A stretch of DNA of 64,000 nucleotides from Cellulomonas sp. WB94 (GTDB lineage: Bacteria; Actinomycetota; Actinomycetes; Actinomycetales; Cellulomonadaceae): assembly GCF_003115775.1 (NCBI RefSeq), contig NZ_QEES01000002.1:1984001-2048000 (forward strand), read 5' to 3'. The first letter of the stretch is position 1, and the number at the start of each line of letters is the position of its first letter. The notes under the pieces were generated by a model. The model worked only from the letters and a program-made list of their open reading frames with translations. It was not told where the DNA came from and made no database searches. Of this stretch, positions 17,194 through 27,564 are shown piece after piece. Both the position numbers and the translations under genes were made by a program.

Positions 17194-18573
17194 TTAGGAG
17201 TGCTGCTCCGCCGCGTCCTTGCTCGCGACCGCGACCGGAGCTGTTTCCACGGTGACCTCCGCCCGATCGAACAACTCGGTCGCGCTATCCCAGCCGTCCA
17301 CCACGCCCGACGTTTCGAGGATGATCTTGGCGAAATCGCCAGCACGATCCGGCTCTGCCATGCACGCACGGACCATCGTCAGCAATTGAAGCCCAGAGAT
17401 GAGGCAGTGATTGCGCTGCTCAGAGTATGGCATCATCTGAGCCGGAAAACTCAGTTCCGTTCGCTTGTCTAGCGGCAATTCCCGCCATGCGTTCACAACT
17501 AGAACGCCCTTGGCGGGTCGACCTTCGGCCATTTCCGCCGAGACCCACTTCTCCAACTGTGCCGCGTGCTTCTCGGATGCGCTCTTCGCTACCCCTTTAA
17601 CCTCAACGACGACTGCGTTCTCCTCCCAGCTGCCGCGCAGATCACTTCTGCCTACGTCACGTCTCTCCACATCGAATCCTAGAACGGCGAAAGCCTTTTC
17701 AACCTGACGCTCCAGCGCTGCTCCTGTGCCTGTGACTAACAACTTCCATTGGTCATCGGCGGCTTGGTCCGCTCTGAGCGCTTCTAGCTCTTCCTCAATC
17801 AGGGCTGCCGCAACTTCAGCTTCGGCCTTGCGCCCAGCACGCTGCACCTCGGATTCGAAAAGGAAGTCGTGGGCCCAATCCGGTTGACTCGCGTCGGGGC
17901 TCCCTGTTAGGCCTCGGATCCACTCCAGCAGAGCGGCATGGTGCTTCACCAAATTCTCTTCGGATGGCAAGAGGTCTGGCAGTAGGATCAGCAGCCCGTC
18001 AGATGCGGATCGCAAGAGTGCTCCCACGACTTTTTTCGTTCCTCGCACGTAGAACAACGGATGCATTTCATCGACGAGATCAGTTATCACAGCGCGATAA
18101 GACCATGATTCGCGAGTCGCCTTAAGAAGGGCCGTCGCCAATTCGTTCGCCGCAACGATCGATTCGCCGGAACCCAGTTCTAGCCTGAGCGGCAGCGGGG
18201 CCGCGTGCCAGAGATCGACCATCGCGACAATACGCGTTGTTTGGCGATTTCTGCCGGTGCCCGAATATCGGCGTTCGCCCGTGTCTGCGAAAACCTTGAC
18301 GTCGCTAGGAGTGAATATCGCGAGCGTTCGACCCAATTGAACGAACTCGATGAATTCTATCCTCCGTCGTTCCAGGTCTCGGCGGAGTGCGGCGGAGTCT
18401 GAGGGGCTGAGCGAGGGGTAGCCTTCGAATTCCGAGTACGTCTCGTATGTATCCCTTGTGTTCTGCGGGTCCCAGACTACAAGGTCGTAATCAAAAAGTG
18501 AGACGTCCGACCGGAACTCGGTTGAGTTCTCGTCGGGAAGCCCAAGTTCGCAGTCAAGGCTCAGGATGCGCAT
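17194..18573 (-). CDS. Orphan protein with a C-terminal PD-(D/E)xK nuclease-like domain, probably acquired
   Basis: 459 aa, not recognised over its full length. Residues 1-60 look like a small alpha/beta sensor-like start (LFDYDLVVWDPQNTRDTYE). Residues 60-220 are mixed; 235-270 are a charged helical linker; 275-365 resemble the restriction endonuclease-like fold: helix ERQVEKAFAVLGF with Glu288/Glu292, Asp311 in RSDLRG, then the strand VVVEVKG with Glu324-x-Lys326, and a helix and strand after it. Base use is much less GC-rich than its neighbours (many AAT, ATA, TTC/TTT and AGT codons), which suggests transfer. ATG 18573 follows GGCAGGATGGGG. A defence or DNA-processing role is possible but unproven. 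Confidence 0.8.
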   Translation of the reverse strand: MRILSLDCELGLPDENSTEFRSDVSLFDYDLVVWDPQNTRDTYETYSEFEGYPSLSPSDSAALRRDLERRRIEFIEFVQLGRTLAIFTPSDVKVFADTGERRYSGTGRNRQTTRIVAMVDLWHAAPLPLRLELGSGESIVAANELATALLKATRESWSYRAVITDLVDEMHPLFYVRGTKKVVGALLRSASDGLLILLPDLLPSEENLVKHHAALLEWIRGLTGSPDASQPDWAHDFLFESEVQRAGRKAEAEVAAALIEEELEALRADQAADDQWKLLVTGTGAALERQVEKAFAVLGFDVERRDVGRSDLRGSWEENAVVVEVKGVAKSASEKHAAQLEKWVSAEMAEGRPAKGVLVVNAWRELPLDKRTELSFPAQMMPYSEQRNHCLISGLQLLTMVRACMAEPDRAGDFAKIILETSGVVDGWDSATELFDRAEVTVETAPVAVASKDAAEQHS

Positions 18574-18650
18574 AGCCCCATCCTGCCGGTCCAGGCGGCC
18601 CGCGGCAGGCGTGTTGGCAACTTGTCGGGTTGCCGACCCAGGTCCAGCCG

Positions 18651-18950
18651 CTACAGCCCCAGCCCGCCAAGGACCACCGTCGTCTGGCTCGTGAACTCGC
18701 CCGTCAGCTTCGGCAGCGCCCGCCCGATCGCCGCGCGCGTCTCGGCCAGCTGCAGCGAGGCGTCGTGGTGTGCGGCGCTGTCCCAGACCTCCGTGACCCA
18801 GATGAGGTCGTCGTCGGTGGTCGAGGCGCCGACGATGTACGAGAGGCAGCCGGCCTCGCGCAGGCCGGCGCTGGCGGAGAGCAGGATCGCCACGACGTCG
18901 TCCCGGTGCCCGGGCGTCGTTCTCATCGATCCGATGTATCCGTACGGCAC
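18651..18950 (-). CDS. ABM-domain monooxygenase-like small protein
   Basis: 99 aa. Antibiotic biosynthesis monooxygenase (dimeric ferredoxin-like) fold: GYIGSMRTTPGHRDDVVAIL as first strand and helix, then LSYIVGASTTDDDLIWVTEVWDSAAHHDAS, a signature segment of the family. Relatives include cofactor-free monooxygenases (YgiN/quinol type) and many uncharacterised housekeeping proteins. GTG 18950 is chosen because GAGGAGAAGCC precedes it at normal spacing. It is transcribed alone, upstream of cysS on the opposite strand. Confidence 0.88.
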   Translation of the reverse strand: MPYGYIGSMRTTPGHRDDVVAILLSASAGLREAGCLSYIVGASTTDDDLIWVTEVWDSAAHHDASLQLAETRAAIGRALPKLTGEFTSQTTVVLGGLGL

Positions 18951-19101
18951 GGCTTCTCCTCGGTGGCGCTTCGGGGATGGGTTCACGGCACATGGTGGAC
19001 GACACGTCCGACACGAATGCGCAGACCGCGCCGCAGGGCCGCCGTCGGGCACGAACCCGCAGGCGGCGGGGCGAGACCGTAGACCCCGGTAACCTGGGGG
19101 C

Positions 19102-20559
19102 GTGAGCCTGCGCCTATATGACACTGCGACGCGTGAGGTGCGCGATTTTGAGCCCGTAGTGGCAGGCGAGGTCGGCATCTACCTCTGCGGCGCGACCGTG
19201 CAGGCACCCCCGCACATCGGGCACGTGCGCTCCGGTGTGGCGTTCGACGTGCTCGTGCGGTGGCTGCAGCGCAGCGGGTACCGCGTCACGATGGTCCGCA
19301 ACGTCACCGACATCGACGACAAGATCCTCGCGAAGTCCGCCGCCGCCGGTCAGGTGTGGTGGGCGTGGGCGATGGAGAACGAGCGGGCGTTCACGGCCGC
19401 GTACGACGCGCTCGGCGTCCTGCCGCCGACGTACGAGCCGCGCGCGACGGGTCACGTGCCCGCGATGGTCGACCTCATGGAGCGGCTCGTCGCGAGCGGG
19501 CACGCGTATGTCGCGGGCGAGGGCGACGTGTACTTCGACGTGCGCTCGTACCCCGACTATGGCTCGCTGACGAACCAGCGCCTCGAGGACATGGTCCCGG
19601 CGCCGGACGGCGCGCCCGCCGACGACGACGGCGACCTGGTCGCCAAGCACGACCCGCGCGACTTCGCGCTGTGGAAGTCGGCGAAGCCCGGCGAGCCCAC
19701 GACCGCCTCGTGGCCGACGCCGTTCGGGCGTGGACGGCCCGGCTGGCACCTCGAGTGCTCCGCGATGGCGCAGCGCTACCTGGGTGACACGTTCGACATC
19801 CACGGCGGCGGCCTGGACCTGCGGTTCCCGCACCACGAGAACGAGCAGGCGCAGTCGCGCGCGGCCGGTTACCCGTTCGCGCAGTATTGGCTGCACAACG
19901 GCTGGGTCACCCTGGGCGGCTCGAAGATGAGCAAGTCGCTCGGCAACGGGCTGCTCGTGAGCGTCATCCTCGAGAGTGCCCGCCCGGCCGTGCTGCGCTA
20001 CGCGCTGACCGCCGTGCAGTACCGCTCGATGCTCGAGTGGACCCCGGACACCCTGGCCGAGGCCGAGGCGACGTGGAACCGGCTCGCCGGCTTCGTCGAG
20101 CGCGCCACCGAGCGGGTCGGGGTCGTGGACGACGACGAGATCGCACGCACGGCCCTGCCCGACGCGTTCATCCGGGCGCTCGACGACGACCTGAACGTGC
20201 CCGCTGGCCTCGCCGTCGTGCACGAGCACCTGCGCGCCGGCAACACGGCCCTCGCGGACCGGGACCTCACCGAGGCCCGGGCCGCGCTGGTGGCCGTCCG
20301 GGGCATGCTCGACGTGCTCGGTCTCGACCCGGCCGGCCCGCAGTGGGGCGGTACCGGAGCCGACGCCCGCTACGCAGTCGCGCTCGAGCAGGTCGTCCAG
20401 GCCGAGCTCACCGCCCGTGCGGAGGCTCGCGCAGCGCGCGACTTCGCCACGTCCGACGCGATCCGGGACCGGCTCGCCGCCGCCGGCATCGTCGTCGAGG
20501 ACTCCGCGACCGGCGCCCGCTGGTCGCTCGCAGCACATCGCACCGAGGACGAGGACTGA
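19102..20559 (+). CDS. cysS: Cysteinyl-tRNA synthetase
   Basis: 485 aa. Class I synthetase that charges tRNA-Cys. The HIGH signature is HIGH in [15 protein letters not shown], with zinc ligand Cys29; further zinc ligands lie in [10 protein letters not shown] and [11 protein letters not shown]. The KMSKS loop is [10 protein letters not shown]. The C-terminal DALR-type domain follows. The [13 protein letters not shown] form separates it from its mycothiol paralogue MshC. GTG 19102 has TAACCT (19090-19095) just 6 nt upstream and no ribosome site, so the mRNA is probably leaderless. Its stop overlaps rlmB. Confidence 0.97.
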   Translation: MSLRLYDTATREVRDFEPVVAGEVGIYLCGATVQAPPHIGHVRSGVAFDVLVRWLQRSGYRVTMVRNVTDIDDKILAKSAAAGQVWWAWAMENERAFTAAYDALGVLPPTYEPRATGHVPAMVDLMERLVASGHAYVAGEGDVYFDVRSYPDYGSLTNQRLEDMVPAPDGAPADDDGDLVAKHDPRDFALWKSAKPGEPTTASWPTPFGRGRPGWHLECSAMAQRYLGDTFDIHGGGLDLRFPHHENEQAQSRAAGYPFAQYWLHNGWVTLGGSKMSKSLGNGLLVSVILESARPAVLRYALTAVQYRSMLEWTPDTLAEAEATWNRLAGFVERATERVGVVDDDEIARTALPDAFIRALDDDLNVPAGLAVVHEHLRAGNTALADRDLTEARAALVAVRGMLDVLGLDPAGPQWGGTGADARYAVALEQVVQAELTARAEARAARDFATSDAIRDRLAAAGIVVEDSATGARWSLAAHRTEDED

Positions 20560-21629
20560 TGACAGGGAACTCGCAACGACGGGGCGCCACCCGCAAGCCG
20601 GGATCGAAGAAGGGCCCCACCGGTGGTACCGGTGGCAAGGGACGCCAGGCGCTCGAAGGCCGCGGCCCGACCCCCAAGGCTGAAGAGCGTCCGTACCACG
20701 TCGCCGCCAAGCGCAAGCTCGCCAACGAGAAGGCCGCGGCCACGTCCGGTGGCCGCGTGAGCGGACCGACGCGTCGGACGGGCGCGCCCACAGGACGCGT
20801 GCCGGGTGCCGGTGCCCCGCGCAGCGCCTCGCGTGGCGCGGCGGGGACCCGCGGCGGCAAGGGTGTCAGCGCGACGCACGAGATCGTGTCCGGTCGGAAC
20901 TCGGTGGTCGAGGCGCTCCGCGCCGGGATCCCCGTCACGACCGTCTACATCGCGACGCGCATCGAGGCCGACGACCGCACCCGGGAGATCTTGCAGGCCG
21001 TCGTCGGCCGCGGGTACCCGCTGCTCGAGGTCTCCAAGCCCGAGCTCGACCGTCTCACCGACGGCTCGGTGCACCAGGGCGTGGCGATCCAGGTGCCGCC
21101 GTACGAGTACCGCGACTCCGACGACCTGCTCGACGCCGCCGCTGCGTCCGGGCGCCCGCCGCTGATCGTCGCGCTCGACGGCGTGACCGACCCGCGCAAC
21201 CTCGGGGCCGTGCTGCGGTCCTCGGGCGCGTTCGGCGTGCACGGCGTCGTCGTCCCCGAGCGTCGCTCGGCCGGCGTGACCGCCGCCGCCTGGAAGGTCT
21301 CGGCCGGCGCCGCGGCGCGTGTGCCCGTGGCCCGCGTGACCAACCTCGTGCGGGCGCTCCAGGCATACCGCGAGGCGGGGTGCTACATCGTCGGGCTCGA
21401 CGGCGGCGGCGACACCCCCATCGGGGACCTGCCGTACGCCGGAGACCCGCTGGTCCTCGTCGTCGGCTCCGAGGGCAAGGGCCTGTCGCGGCTCGTCCGG
21501 GAGAACTGCGACGCGATCGCGTCCATCCCGATCAGTGCGGCGATGGAGTCCCTCAACGCCGGGGTGGCCGCGGGGATCGCCCTGTACGAGGTCGCTCGCC
21601 AGCGCACGGTCTCGGCCGCTCAGGCCTGA
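20559..21629 (+). CDS. rlmB: 23S rRNA (guanosine-2'-O)-methyltransferase RlmB
   Basis: 356 aa. SpoU/TrmH (SPOUT) family, methylating G2251-equivalent of 23S rRNA. About 105 N-terminal residues are a Gly/Lys/Arg-rich, probably disordered extension common in actinobacteria. The substrate-binding domain starts HEIVSGRNSVVEALRAG. The knotted methylase has the three motifs NLGAVLRSSGAFG, VLVVGSEGKGLS and IPISAAMESLNAGVA. ATG 20559 shares its A with the cysS stop (TGATG), so translation is coupled. Confidence 0.96.
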   Translation: MTGNSQRRGATRKPGSKKGPTGGTGGKGRQALEGRGPTPKAEERPYHVAAKRKLANEKAAATSGGRVSGPTRRTGAPTGRVPGAGAPRSASRGAAGTRGGKGVSATHEIVSGRNSVVEALRAGIPVTTVYIATRIEADDRTREILQAVVGRGYPLLEVSKPELDRLTDGSVHQGVAIQVPPYEYRDSDDLLDAAAASGRPPLIVALDGVTDPRNLGAVLRSSGAFGVHGVVVPERRSAGVTAAAWKVSAGAAARVPVARVTNLVRALQAYREAGCYIVGLDGGGDTPIGDLPYAGDPLVLVVGSEGKGLSRLVRENCDAIASIPISAAMESLNAGVAAGIALYEVARQRTVSAAQA

Positions 21630-21657
21630 CCTTCGCCCGCCTGACAGCTTGCCTGAC

Positions 21658-21689
21658 GCGCCCGGTCCGACTCACGTCGGGCCGGGCGC
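21658..21689. terminator. Bidirectional terminator hairpin
   Basis: GCGCCCGG (21658-21665) pairs with CCGGGCGC (21682-21689), and the inner CCGAC pairs with GTCGG around a TCAC loop: about 14 bp of stem. It lies between the convergent rlmB and DUF4032 genes. Confidence 0.7.
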
Positions 21690-21692
21690 TCG

Positions 21693-22970
21693 TCAGTCCG
21701 CCCGGACCACCGGGATCATGTCGGTGTCCTCGCGCAGGTCAGCGGCGGAGATCCCGAGGATCGCCTGCTCGTCGGGCCGGTGCGGGAGGATGTGCTTCAC
21801 GTAGCTCTTGACTGCCTCTTCCATCGGCACGTCGCGCCCCTGCTGCTGCGACAGGAACCAGCGGTGGTCGAGCAGCTCGTGGAACACCTGGGCTTGCTCG
21901 AGCTTGCCGCGCAGGTGGCGCGGCACGGCCCGGACGGCCGGCTCGAAGACGCCGGTGAGCCAGTCGTGGGCGACGAACGGCTCGTCCTCGTTCTGGCGGT
22001 CCGTGGCCGCACGGAACGCGTCGAGGTCGTTGAGCAGGCGCCGCGCCTGGTTCTCCTCGACGTCCAGGCCCGTGAGGCGCATGAGGCGACGGGAGTGGTG
22101 GCCGGCGTCCACGACCTTCGGCTGGATCCGGACGGTCGTGCCGTCCACGTCCGTCGTGATGTCGAGCTCGCCGACGTCGAAGCCCAGGTCGTTGAGGCGC
22201 TCGATGCGCTTCTGGACGCGCCAGGACTCGCCGCGACCGAACGACTCGGCATCCGTGAGCGCCGCCCACAGCTCGCTGTACCGCTCGACGAGCATCCCAC
22301 CGATCGCGACCGCGTCGGTGTCCTCGTCGAGGAACTCGCCCGCCTGCAGGTCCATGAGCTCGCCGATGATGTTGACCCGGGCGATCTCGAGGTCGTAGCC
22401 GCGCTGGCCGTCCGTGAGCGAGTCGTGCAGGTCGCCCGTCTCGGCGTCGACGAGGTACGCGGCGAACGTCTCGGCGTCGCGCCGGAACAGGGTGTTCGAC
22501 AGGGACACGTCACCCCAGTAGAAGCCGATGAGGTGCAGCCGCACGAGCAGCACCGCGAGAGCGTCGATCAGGCGCGTGGCCGTGTCGGGCTGCAGCGACT
22601 GGCTGAACAGCGCGCGGTACGGCAGCGAGAACTGCAGGTGCTCGGTGATGAGCACGGCCTCGAGCGGCTCGCCGTTCGGGTCCGAGCGCCCCGTGATGAC
22701 TCCGACGGGCTCGACGCTCGGGACGTCGATGCGGCTCAGGGAGCGCAGCAGCTCGTACTCGCGGTACGCGACCTCCTCGCCGATCTCCTTGACCGCGATG
22801 ACGCGGCCGGACAGGCGGGCGAAGCGCACGATGTGGCGCGAGATGCCGCGCGGGAGGGCGGCCAGGTTCGCTGCGGGCCAGTCCTCGAGGGGGATGTGCC
22901 ACGGCAGGTCGAGCAGGGCCGGGTCGGGCGCCGCCGTCGTGATCTGCAGCCGCTGGGAACGGGGACTCAT
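21693..22970 (-). CDS. DUF4032 / kinase-like protein
   Basis: 425 aa. The N-terminal half resembles lipopolysaccharide-kinase/RIO-like folds: the Lys of VIAVKEIGEEVAYREY, then HLIGFYWGDVSLSNTLF as a catalytic-loop equivalent (the Asp of WGDVSLSN) and LVDAETGDL like a DFG region. The C-terminal half (from about residue 220) matches the actinobacterial DUF4032 region, with DHRWFLSQQQGRDVP near the end. Cytoplasmic; the phosphate acceptor, if any, is unknown. ATG 22970 (MSPRSQRL) is preferred over upstream starts because conservation begins there. Convergent with rlmB. Confidence 0.85.
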   Translation of the reverse strand: MSPRSQRLQITTAAPDPALLDLPWHIPLEDWPAANLAALPRGISRHIVRFARLSGRVIAVKEIGEEVAYREYELLRSLSRIDVPSVEPVGVITGRSDPNGEPLEAVLITEHLQFSLPYRALFSQSLQPDTATRLIDALAVLLVRLHLIGFYWGDVSLSNTLFRRDAETFAAYLVDAETGDLHDSLTDGQRGYDLEIARVNIIGELMDLQAGEFLDEDTDAVAIGGMLVERYSELWAALTDAESFGRGESWRVQKRIERLNDLGFDVGELDITTDVDGTTVRIQPKVVDAGHHSRRLMRLTGLDVEENQARRLLNDLDAFRAATDRQNEDEPFVAHDWLTGVFEPAVRAVPRHLRGKLEQAQVFHELLDHRWFLSQQQGRDVPMEEAVKSYVKHILPHRPDEQAILGISAADLREDTDMIPVVRAD

Positions 22971-23063
22971 GGGAACGATTCTCTCAGAGAGACCTGACAT
23001 CGCGACGACACGGTCCACACCGACGACGCGATCCGCGCCACCGTCACCGAACCCGAGAATGCC

Positions 23064-23101
23064 GACGGGGCGGGCCCGGCATGTGCCGGACCCGCCCCGT
23101 C
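23064..23101. terminator. Terminator hairpin downstream of the ABC ATPase gene
   Basis: GACGGGGCGGG (23064-23074) pairs with CCCGCCCCGTC (23091-23101); inside, CCGGCA pairs with TGCCGG around TG, with one C-A mismatch: 17 pairs in all. No T-run. Confidence 0.7.
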
Positions 23102-23117
23102 GTCGTGCGTGAGCTTG

Positions 23118-24245
<1,128 letters not shown>

Positions 24246-24305
24246 GATGAAAATCCCTCCACCGGCAGGTACGTGCCGGACGATCCGTAGTGAGAGGTGC
24301 CAGAA

Positions 24306-24321
24306 GTGTCGCCGCTGACAC
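24306..24321. promoter_or_regulatory. Inverted repeat upstream of the ABC ATPase gene
   Basis: GTGTC-N6-GACAC, 61 bp before the ATPase start codon, is a candidate repressor site. A second repeat, GTCCTGGAC (24375-24383) with GTCCAGGAC (24412-24420), lies farther upstream and may instead end the propeller-gene transcript. Both are guesses from symmetry. Confidence 0.35.
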
Positions 24322-24447
24322 GGAACGAGGGTTGGACATCGTGTGTGCTGCCACGCACGGCGTCGTCGCCCTCGGTCCTGGACCAATCCTGCCATACCGC
24401 GCCCCCGGCGCGTCCAGGACTTCCTGCGGGACCTGCGTCGGTCCAGG

Positions 24448-25956
24448 TCAGCCGAGCACGAAGGTCTCGCGGCCGTCTTCGGTGGCCCCGATGAGCTGGC
24501 GACCGAACGGCCACACGAAGGTGACGGAGGGCGGGAGCGGCGCCTCCCAGAGGCGTCGCCCGTCGTCGGTCGCGAACGCCACGAGCCTGTCCGGATCGGT
24601 GGGGGACGTCTCCGATGCCAGGATCGAGCGGCCGTCGGTGGCCACCGAGCTGTCGGGGCCCGAGGTGAGCGGCACGACCCACAGCGTCTCGCCGCTCCTC
24701 GCGTCGATGGCGTACAGGTGGCCCCCCGAGGTACGCACGTAGAGCCGCCCGTCGAGCAGGAGGGAGCTGGCGCTGACCGAGACGTCGCTCGACCACGCAA
24801 CCTTCCCGGTCGTCATGTCCCAGGCGACGAGCCGGTCGCTCATGGTGAACAGCAGGTCCGGGGCCGAGCCGTCGTCCACCTGCAGTGGCACCGGCAGCTG
24901 GTCGTACGCCGCGCCCAACGACCCGTCGCCCATGACGATGCGCATGGTCCGGGAGATCGACGTGGACGATCCGTAGTCGACGACGGCGATCTGATCTCCC
25001 CGCAGGATCTCCACCCCGGTGCGATGACCGGGGCCCACGTGGTTGACCACGTCGCCGGTCGACGAGAGGACCCAGACTTCGCCCCCCGACGCGGTGACGG
25101 CGATGTGGTCGCACACGACGGCAACGTCCAGGCCCGACGCGTCCTGCGACCAGGCGTCCGGCAGTGCAGGGGCCAGCGGGTCGGACGACTCGAACCGCCA
25201 GCTCTCGTCGCCGCTGAGCGGGTCCTGCCCGACGACGACGAGATGGCCGGCGTCGCTCCGCGAGGCCACCACGGCGAGCCCGTCGAGCAGGCTCAACGAC
25301 AGGGCTGACGAGAGCGGCTCGCTGTGCTGCGCCACCTTCTCGCCGGTCGACGGCTCGAGCACGACGAGGCGCGCGAACGTCGCGGGGACGGGGGTCACGG
25401 TTCCGTCGGCGTTGTCCAGGCGCGCGGCGTCGGAGACCAGGCAGACGACCTGCGGCGACTCCGCATCGTCGTCGACCGAGCATGCAGGTGCACTGTGCAC
25501 ACCCCTCGGCCGCACCGGGGGGATCGCGACGCTCAGGACCGTCGACCACACCACCTCGCCTGTCCGCGTGCGGACTGCACGGGCTCCGCGAGTGCCTTCG
25601 TCGTCGATGTACGCCCCGATGCTCAGGTCACGGAAGGCTCCGCCTGCCAGGGAGTAGACCGTCAACCAGTCCGTCGTGGACCAGAGGACGCCGATCGACG
25701 CGTCCACCGGTGCGAGCACCCCGGGGACCGCCGCAAGTCGGGCGAGGTTGGCGCGCTCGCGTGCGTCGATCACCCCTTGGGCGCCCAGGAGGGCGACGGC
25801 GATGGTCGTGGTGACCCCGAGCGTCCAGTACCTCCGCCGTCCCCGCCGGCCGGTGGCCGCAGGGGCGATCGGCGCGCCGGGGGCGCTCGCGTCCGGCCCC
25901 GCACCCTCGCCCGGCTCGTCCGGCAGCTCGACTGGCTGCATGACCTCGCGGCCCAT
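24448..25956 (-). CDS. Membrane-anchored PQQ-type beta-propeller protein, paralogue 1
   Basis: 502 aa. A cytoplasmic stub begins MGREVMQPVEL; a single helix (about residues 40-57, WTLGVTTTIAVALLGAQGV) anchors it, and an extracytoplasmic beta-propeller follows. PQQ-like blade motifs are LVAWDMTTGKVAWSS, YAIDARSGETLW and VAFATDDGRRLWEAPLP. A Cys pair (SAPACSVDD...VVCLVSD) may form a disulfide. PQQ ligand residues of true dehydrogenases are not evident, so it is probably a binding or sensing propeller. It is the closest relative of paralogue 2, sharing PGVLAPVDASI and GEVVWST. All four end in LG. Own leaderless promoter 6 nt before the ATG. Confidence 0.85.
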   Translation of the reverse strand: MGREVMQPVELPDEPGEGAGPDASAPGAPIAPAATGRRGRRRYWTLGVTTTIAVALLGAQGVIDARERANLARLAAVPGVLAPVDASIGVLWSTTDWLTVYSLAGGAFRDLSIGAYIDDEGTRGARAVRTRTGEVVWSTVLSVAIPPVRPRGVHSAPACSVDDDAESPQVVCLVSDAARLDNADGTVTPVPATFARLVVLEPSTGEKVAQHSEPLSSALSLSLLDGLAVVASRSDAGHLVVVGQDPLSGDESWRFESSDPLAPALPDAWSQDASGLDVAVVCDHIAVTASGGEVWVLSSTGDVVNHVGPGHRTGVEILRGDQIAVVDYGSSTSISRTMRIVMGDGSLGAAYDQLPVPLQVDDGSAPDLLFTMSDRLVAWDMTTGKVAWSSDVSVSASSLLLDGRLYVRTSGGHLYAIDARSGETLWVVPLTSGPDSSVATDGRSILASETSPTDPDRLVAFATDDGRRLWEAPLPPSVTFVWPFGRQLIGATEDGRETFVLG

Positions 25957-25962
25957 ACCTGC

Positions 25963-25968
25963 AACCTA
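25963..25968 (-). promoter_or_regulatory. Leaderless -10 box of propeller paralogue 1
   Basis: TAGGTT on the minus strand, 6 nt before ATG 25956. Confidence 0.55.
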
Positions 25969-25997
25969 CGACTTCGCCCGGTTCCGGCAAGGCGGTT

Positions 25998-27524
25998 TCA
26001 GCCGAGCACGACGGCCGGGCCGCCGCCGTCGGGCGTCCCGATGAGGTGACGGCCGAGCTGCCACACGTTGGTGATCGAGTCCGGGAGCGGCGCCTCCCAG
26101 ACGCGGTGACCGTCGACGGGCGCGAGTGCGACGAGCGTGCGGCTGCCTGTCGCCAGCGTCTCCGGCGCCAGGATCGACCGACCGTCGGTGTAGACCGGGT
26201 TGCCCGTGAGTCCGCCGAGCGAGACCTCCCACAGGGTCGCGCCGGTCGCTGCGTCGAGCGCGAGCACGTGCCCGCCCGAGCTCCTGGCGTACAGCCGGCC
26301 GTCGAGCAGGACGGCGGTCGTGTCGGCCGCGACGCTGCTGGCCCACGCGATGTCCCACGTCGTCATGTCCCACGCGACGAGCCGGTCGCTCGAGGTGAAC
26401 AGCAGGTTCGGCACCGAGCCGTCGTCCACCGACAGGGTGATGGGCTGCTGGTCGGCCGCGATGCCCATCGACGCGTCGCGACCGACGATCCGCATGGATC
26501 GCCCGGTCGGCGTGGACGTGTCGTAGTCGACGACACCGATCAGGCCCGCCCGCAGGACCTCGAGCCCGGTGCGGCTCCCGGCGGGCTCCTGATCGATCAC
26601 GTCACCCGCACTTGAGAGCACCCAGACCTCGCCGCCTGACGCGGTGACCGCGACCTGGTCGGCCACGACGCCGAGCGTGAAGCCCGACGGGTCCTGCGAC
26701 CAGGCGTTCGGCAGCGCAGGGGCCAGCGGCAAGGGCGACTCGAACCGCCACTGCTCGTCGCCCGTGCGCGGGTCCTCACCGACGACGACGAGGTGGCCGG
26801 TGCTGCTCCGCGAGGCCACGATCGCGACCCCGTCGAGCACGGCCACCCACGCGGCCGACGACGCCGGCTCGTCGTGCTGTGCGAGCACCTCGCCGGTCAC
26901 CGGGTCGAGGACGACGAGCCGCGCGAACGTCGCGGCCACGGCAGTCGGGACTCCGTCGGCGCTGCCCAGGACCGCGCCGTCGGACACGAGGCAGACGACC
27001 TGGGGCGTCGGGGGTCGCGCGTCGAGCGTGCAGGACGGCCAGGTCCCCGAGGTCCCCGCCTGCGCGGCAGGGTCCGCGGCGCTCAGCAGCGTCGACCACA
27101 CGACCTCGCCCTTCCGCGGGCGGATCGCCCGGACCGTGCGGTCGCCGGTCTCGTCGAGGTACCCCCCGATCATCACGTCGCCGAAGGGCACGCCGGTCAG
27201 GGCGCTGAACGTGGACCAGTCGCTCGACGACCAGAGGGTGTGGATCGACGCGTCCACCGGTGCGAGGACCCCGGGGATCGACGCGACATGAGCGGCGCGG
27301 GCGCGCTCGCGGGCGTCGAGCACCACCTGGGTTCCGACGAGTCCGACGACGACGGTCGCGGCGACCGCGACTGCCCAGCGACGGCGCCGCATCCACCGGC
27401 GGGCGGCGGCAGGGTCGGTCGTCGTGCCCGAGCCGGTCGTCGTGCCTGCGTCAGGAGTGTCCGCGTCGGCCGCGGCGCCGGAGTCGTCCGACAGCTCGAC
27501 CTGCTGCATCGCCTCGCGCCCCAT
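25998..27524 (-). CDS. Membrane-anchored PQQ-type beta-propeller protein, paralogue 2
   Basis: 508 aa. Same plan as paralogue 1: MGREAMQQVELSDD start, helix at about residues 51-68 (WAVAVAATVVVGLVGTQVV), then the propeller outside. Blade motifs include LVAWDMTTWDIAWASS, LALDAATGATLWEVSL and VALAPVDGHRVWEAPLP; the Cys pair WPSCTLDA/VVCLVSD is kept. Paralogue 1 is so close across the whole length that the pair looks like the most recent duplication. The 41-bp spacer to paralogue 1 is itself similar to the other spacers, so the duplicated unit included the promoter. Confidence 0.85.
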   Translation of the reverse strand: MGREAMQQVELSDDSGAAADADTPDAGTTTGSGTTTDPAAARRWMRRRRWAVAVAATVVVGLVGTQVVLDARERARAAHVASIPGVLAPVDASIHTLWSSSDWSTFSALTGVPFGDVMIGGYLDETGDRTVRAIRPRKGEVVWSTLLSAADPAAQAGTSGTWPSCTLDARPPTPQVVCLVSDGAVLGSADGVPTAVAATFARLVVLDPVTGEVLAQHDEPASSAAWVAVLDGVAIVASRSSTGHLVVVGEDPRTGDEQWRFESPLPLAPALPNAWSQDPSGFTLGVVADQVAVTASGGEVWVLSSAGDVIDQEPAGSRTGLEVLRAGLIGVVDYDTSTPTGRSMRIVGRDASMGIAADQQPITLSVDDGSVPNLLFTSSDRLVAWDMTTWDIAWASSVAADTTAVLLDGRLYARSSGGHVLALDAATGATLWEVSLGGLTGNPVYTDGRSILAPETLATGSRTLVALAPVDGHRVWEAPLPDSITNVWQLGRHLIGTPDGGGPAVVLG

Positions 27525-27530
27525 GCTGGA

Positions 27531-27536
27531 AACCTA
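27531..27536 (-). promoter_or_regulatory. Leaderless -10 box of propeller paralogue 2
   Basis: TAGGTT on the minus strand, 6 nt before ATG 27524. Confidence 0.55.
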
Positions 27537-27564
27537 GGGCCTCGGGCGGTACCGGCATGCGGGT

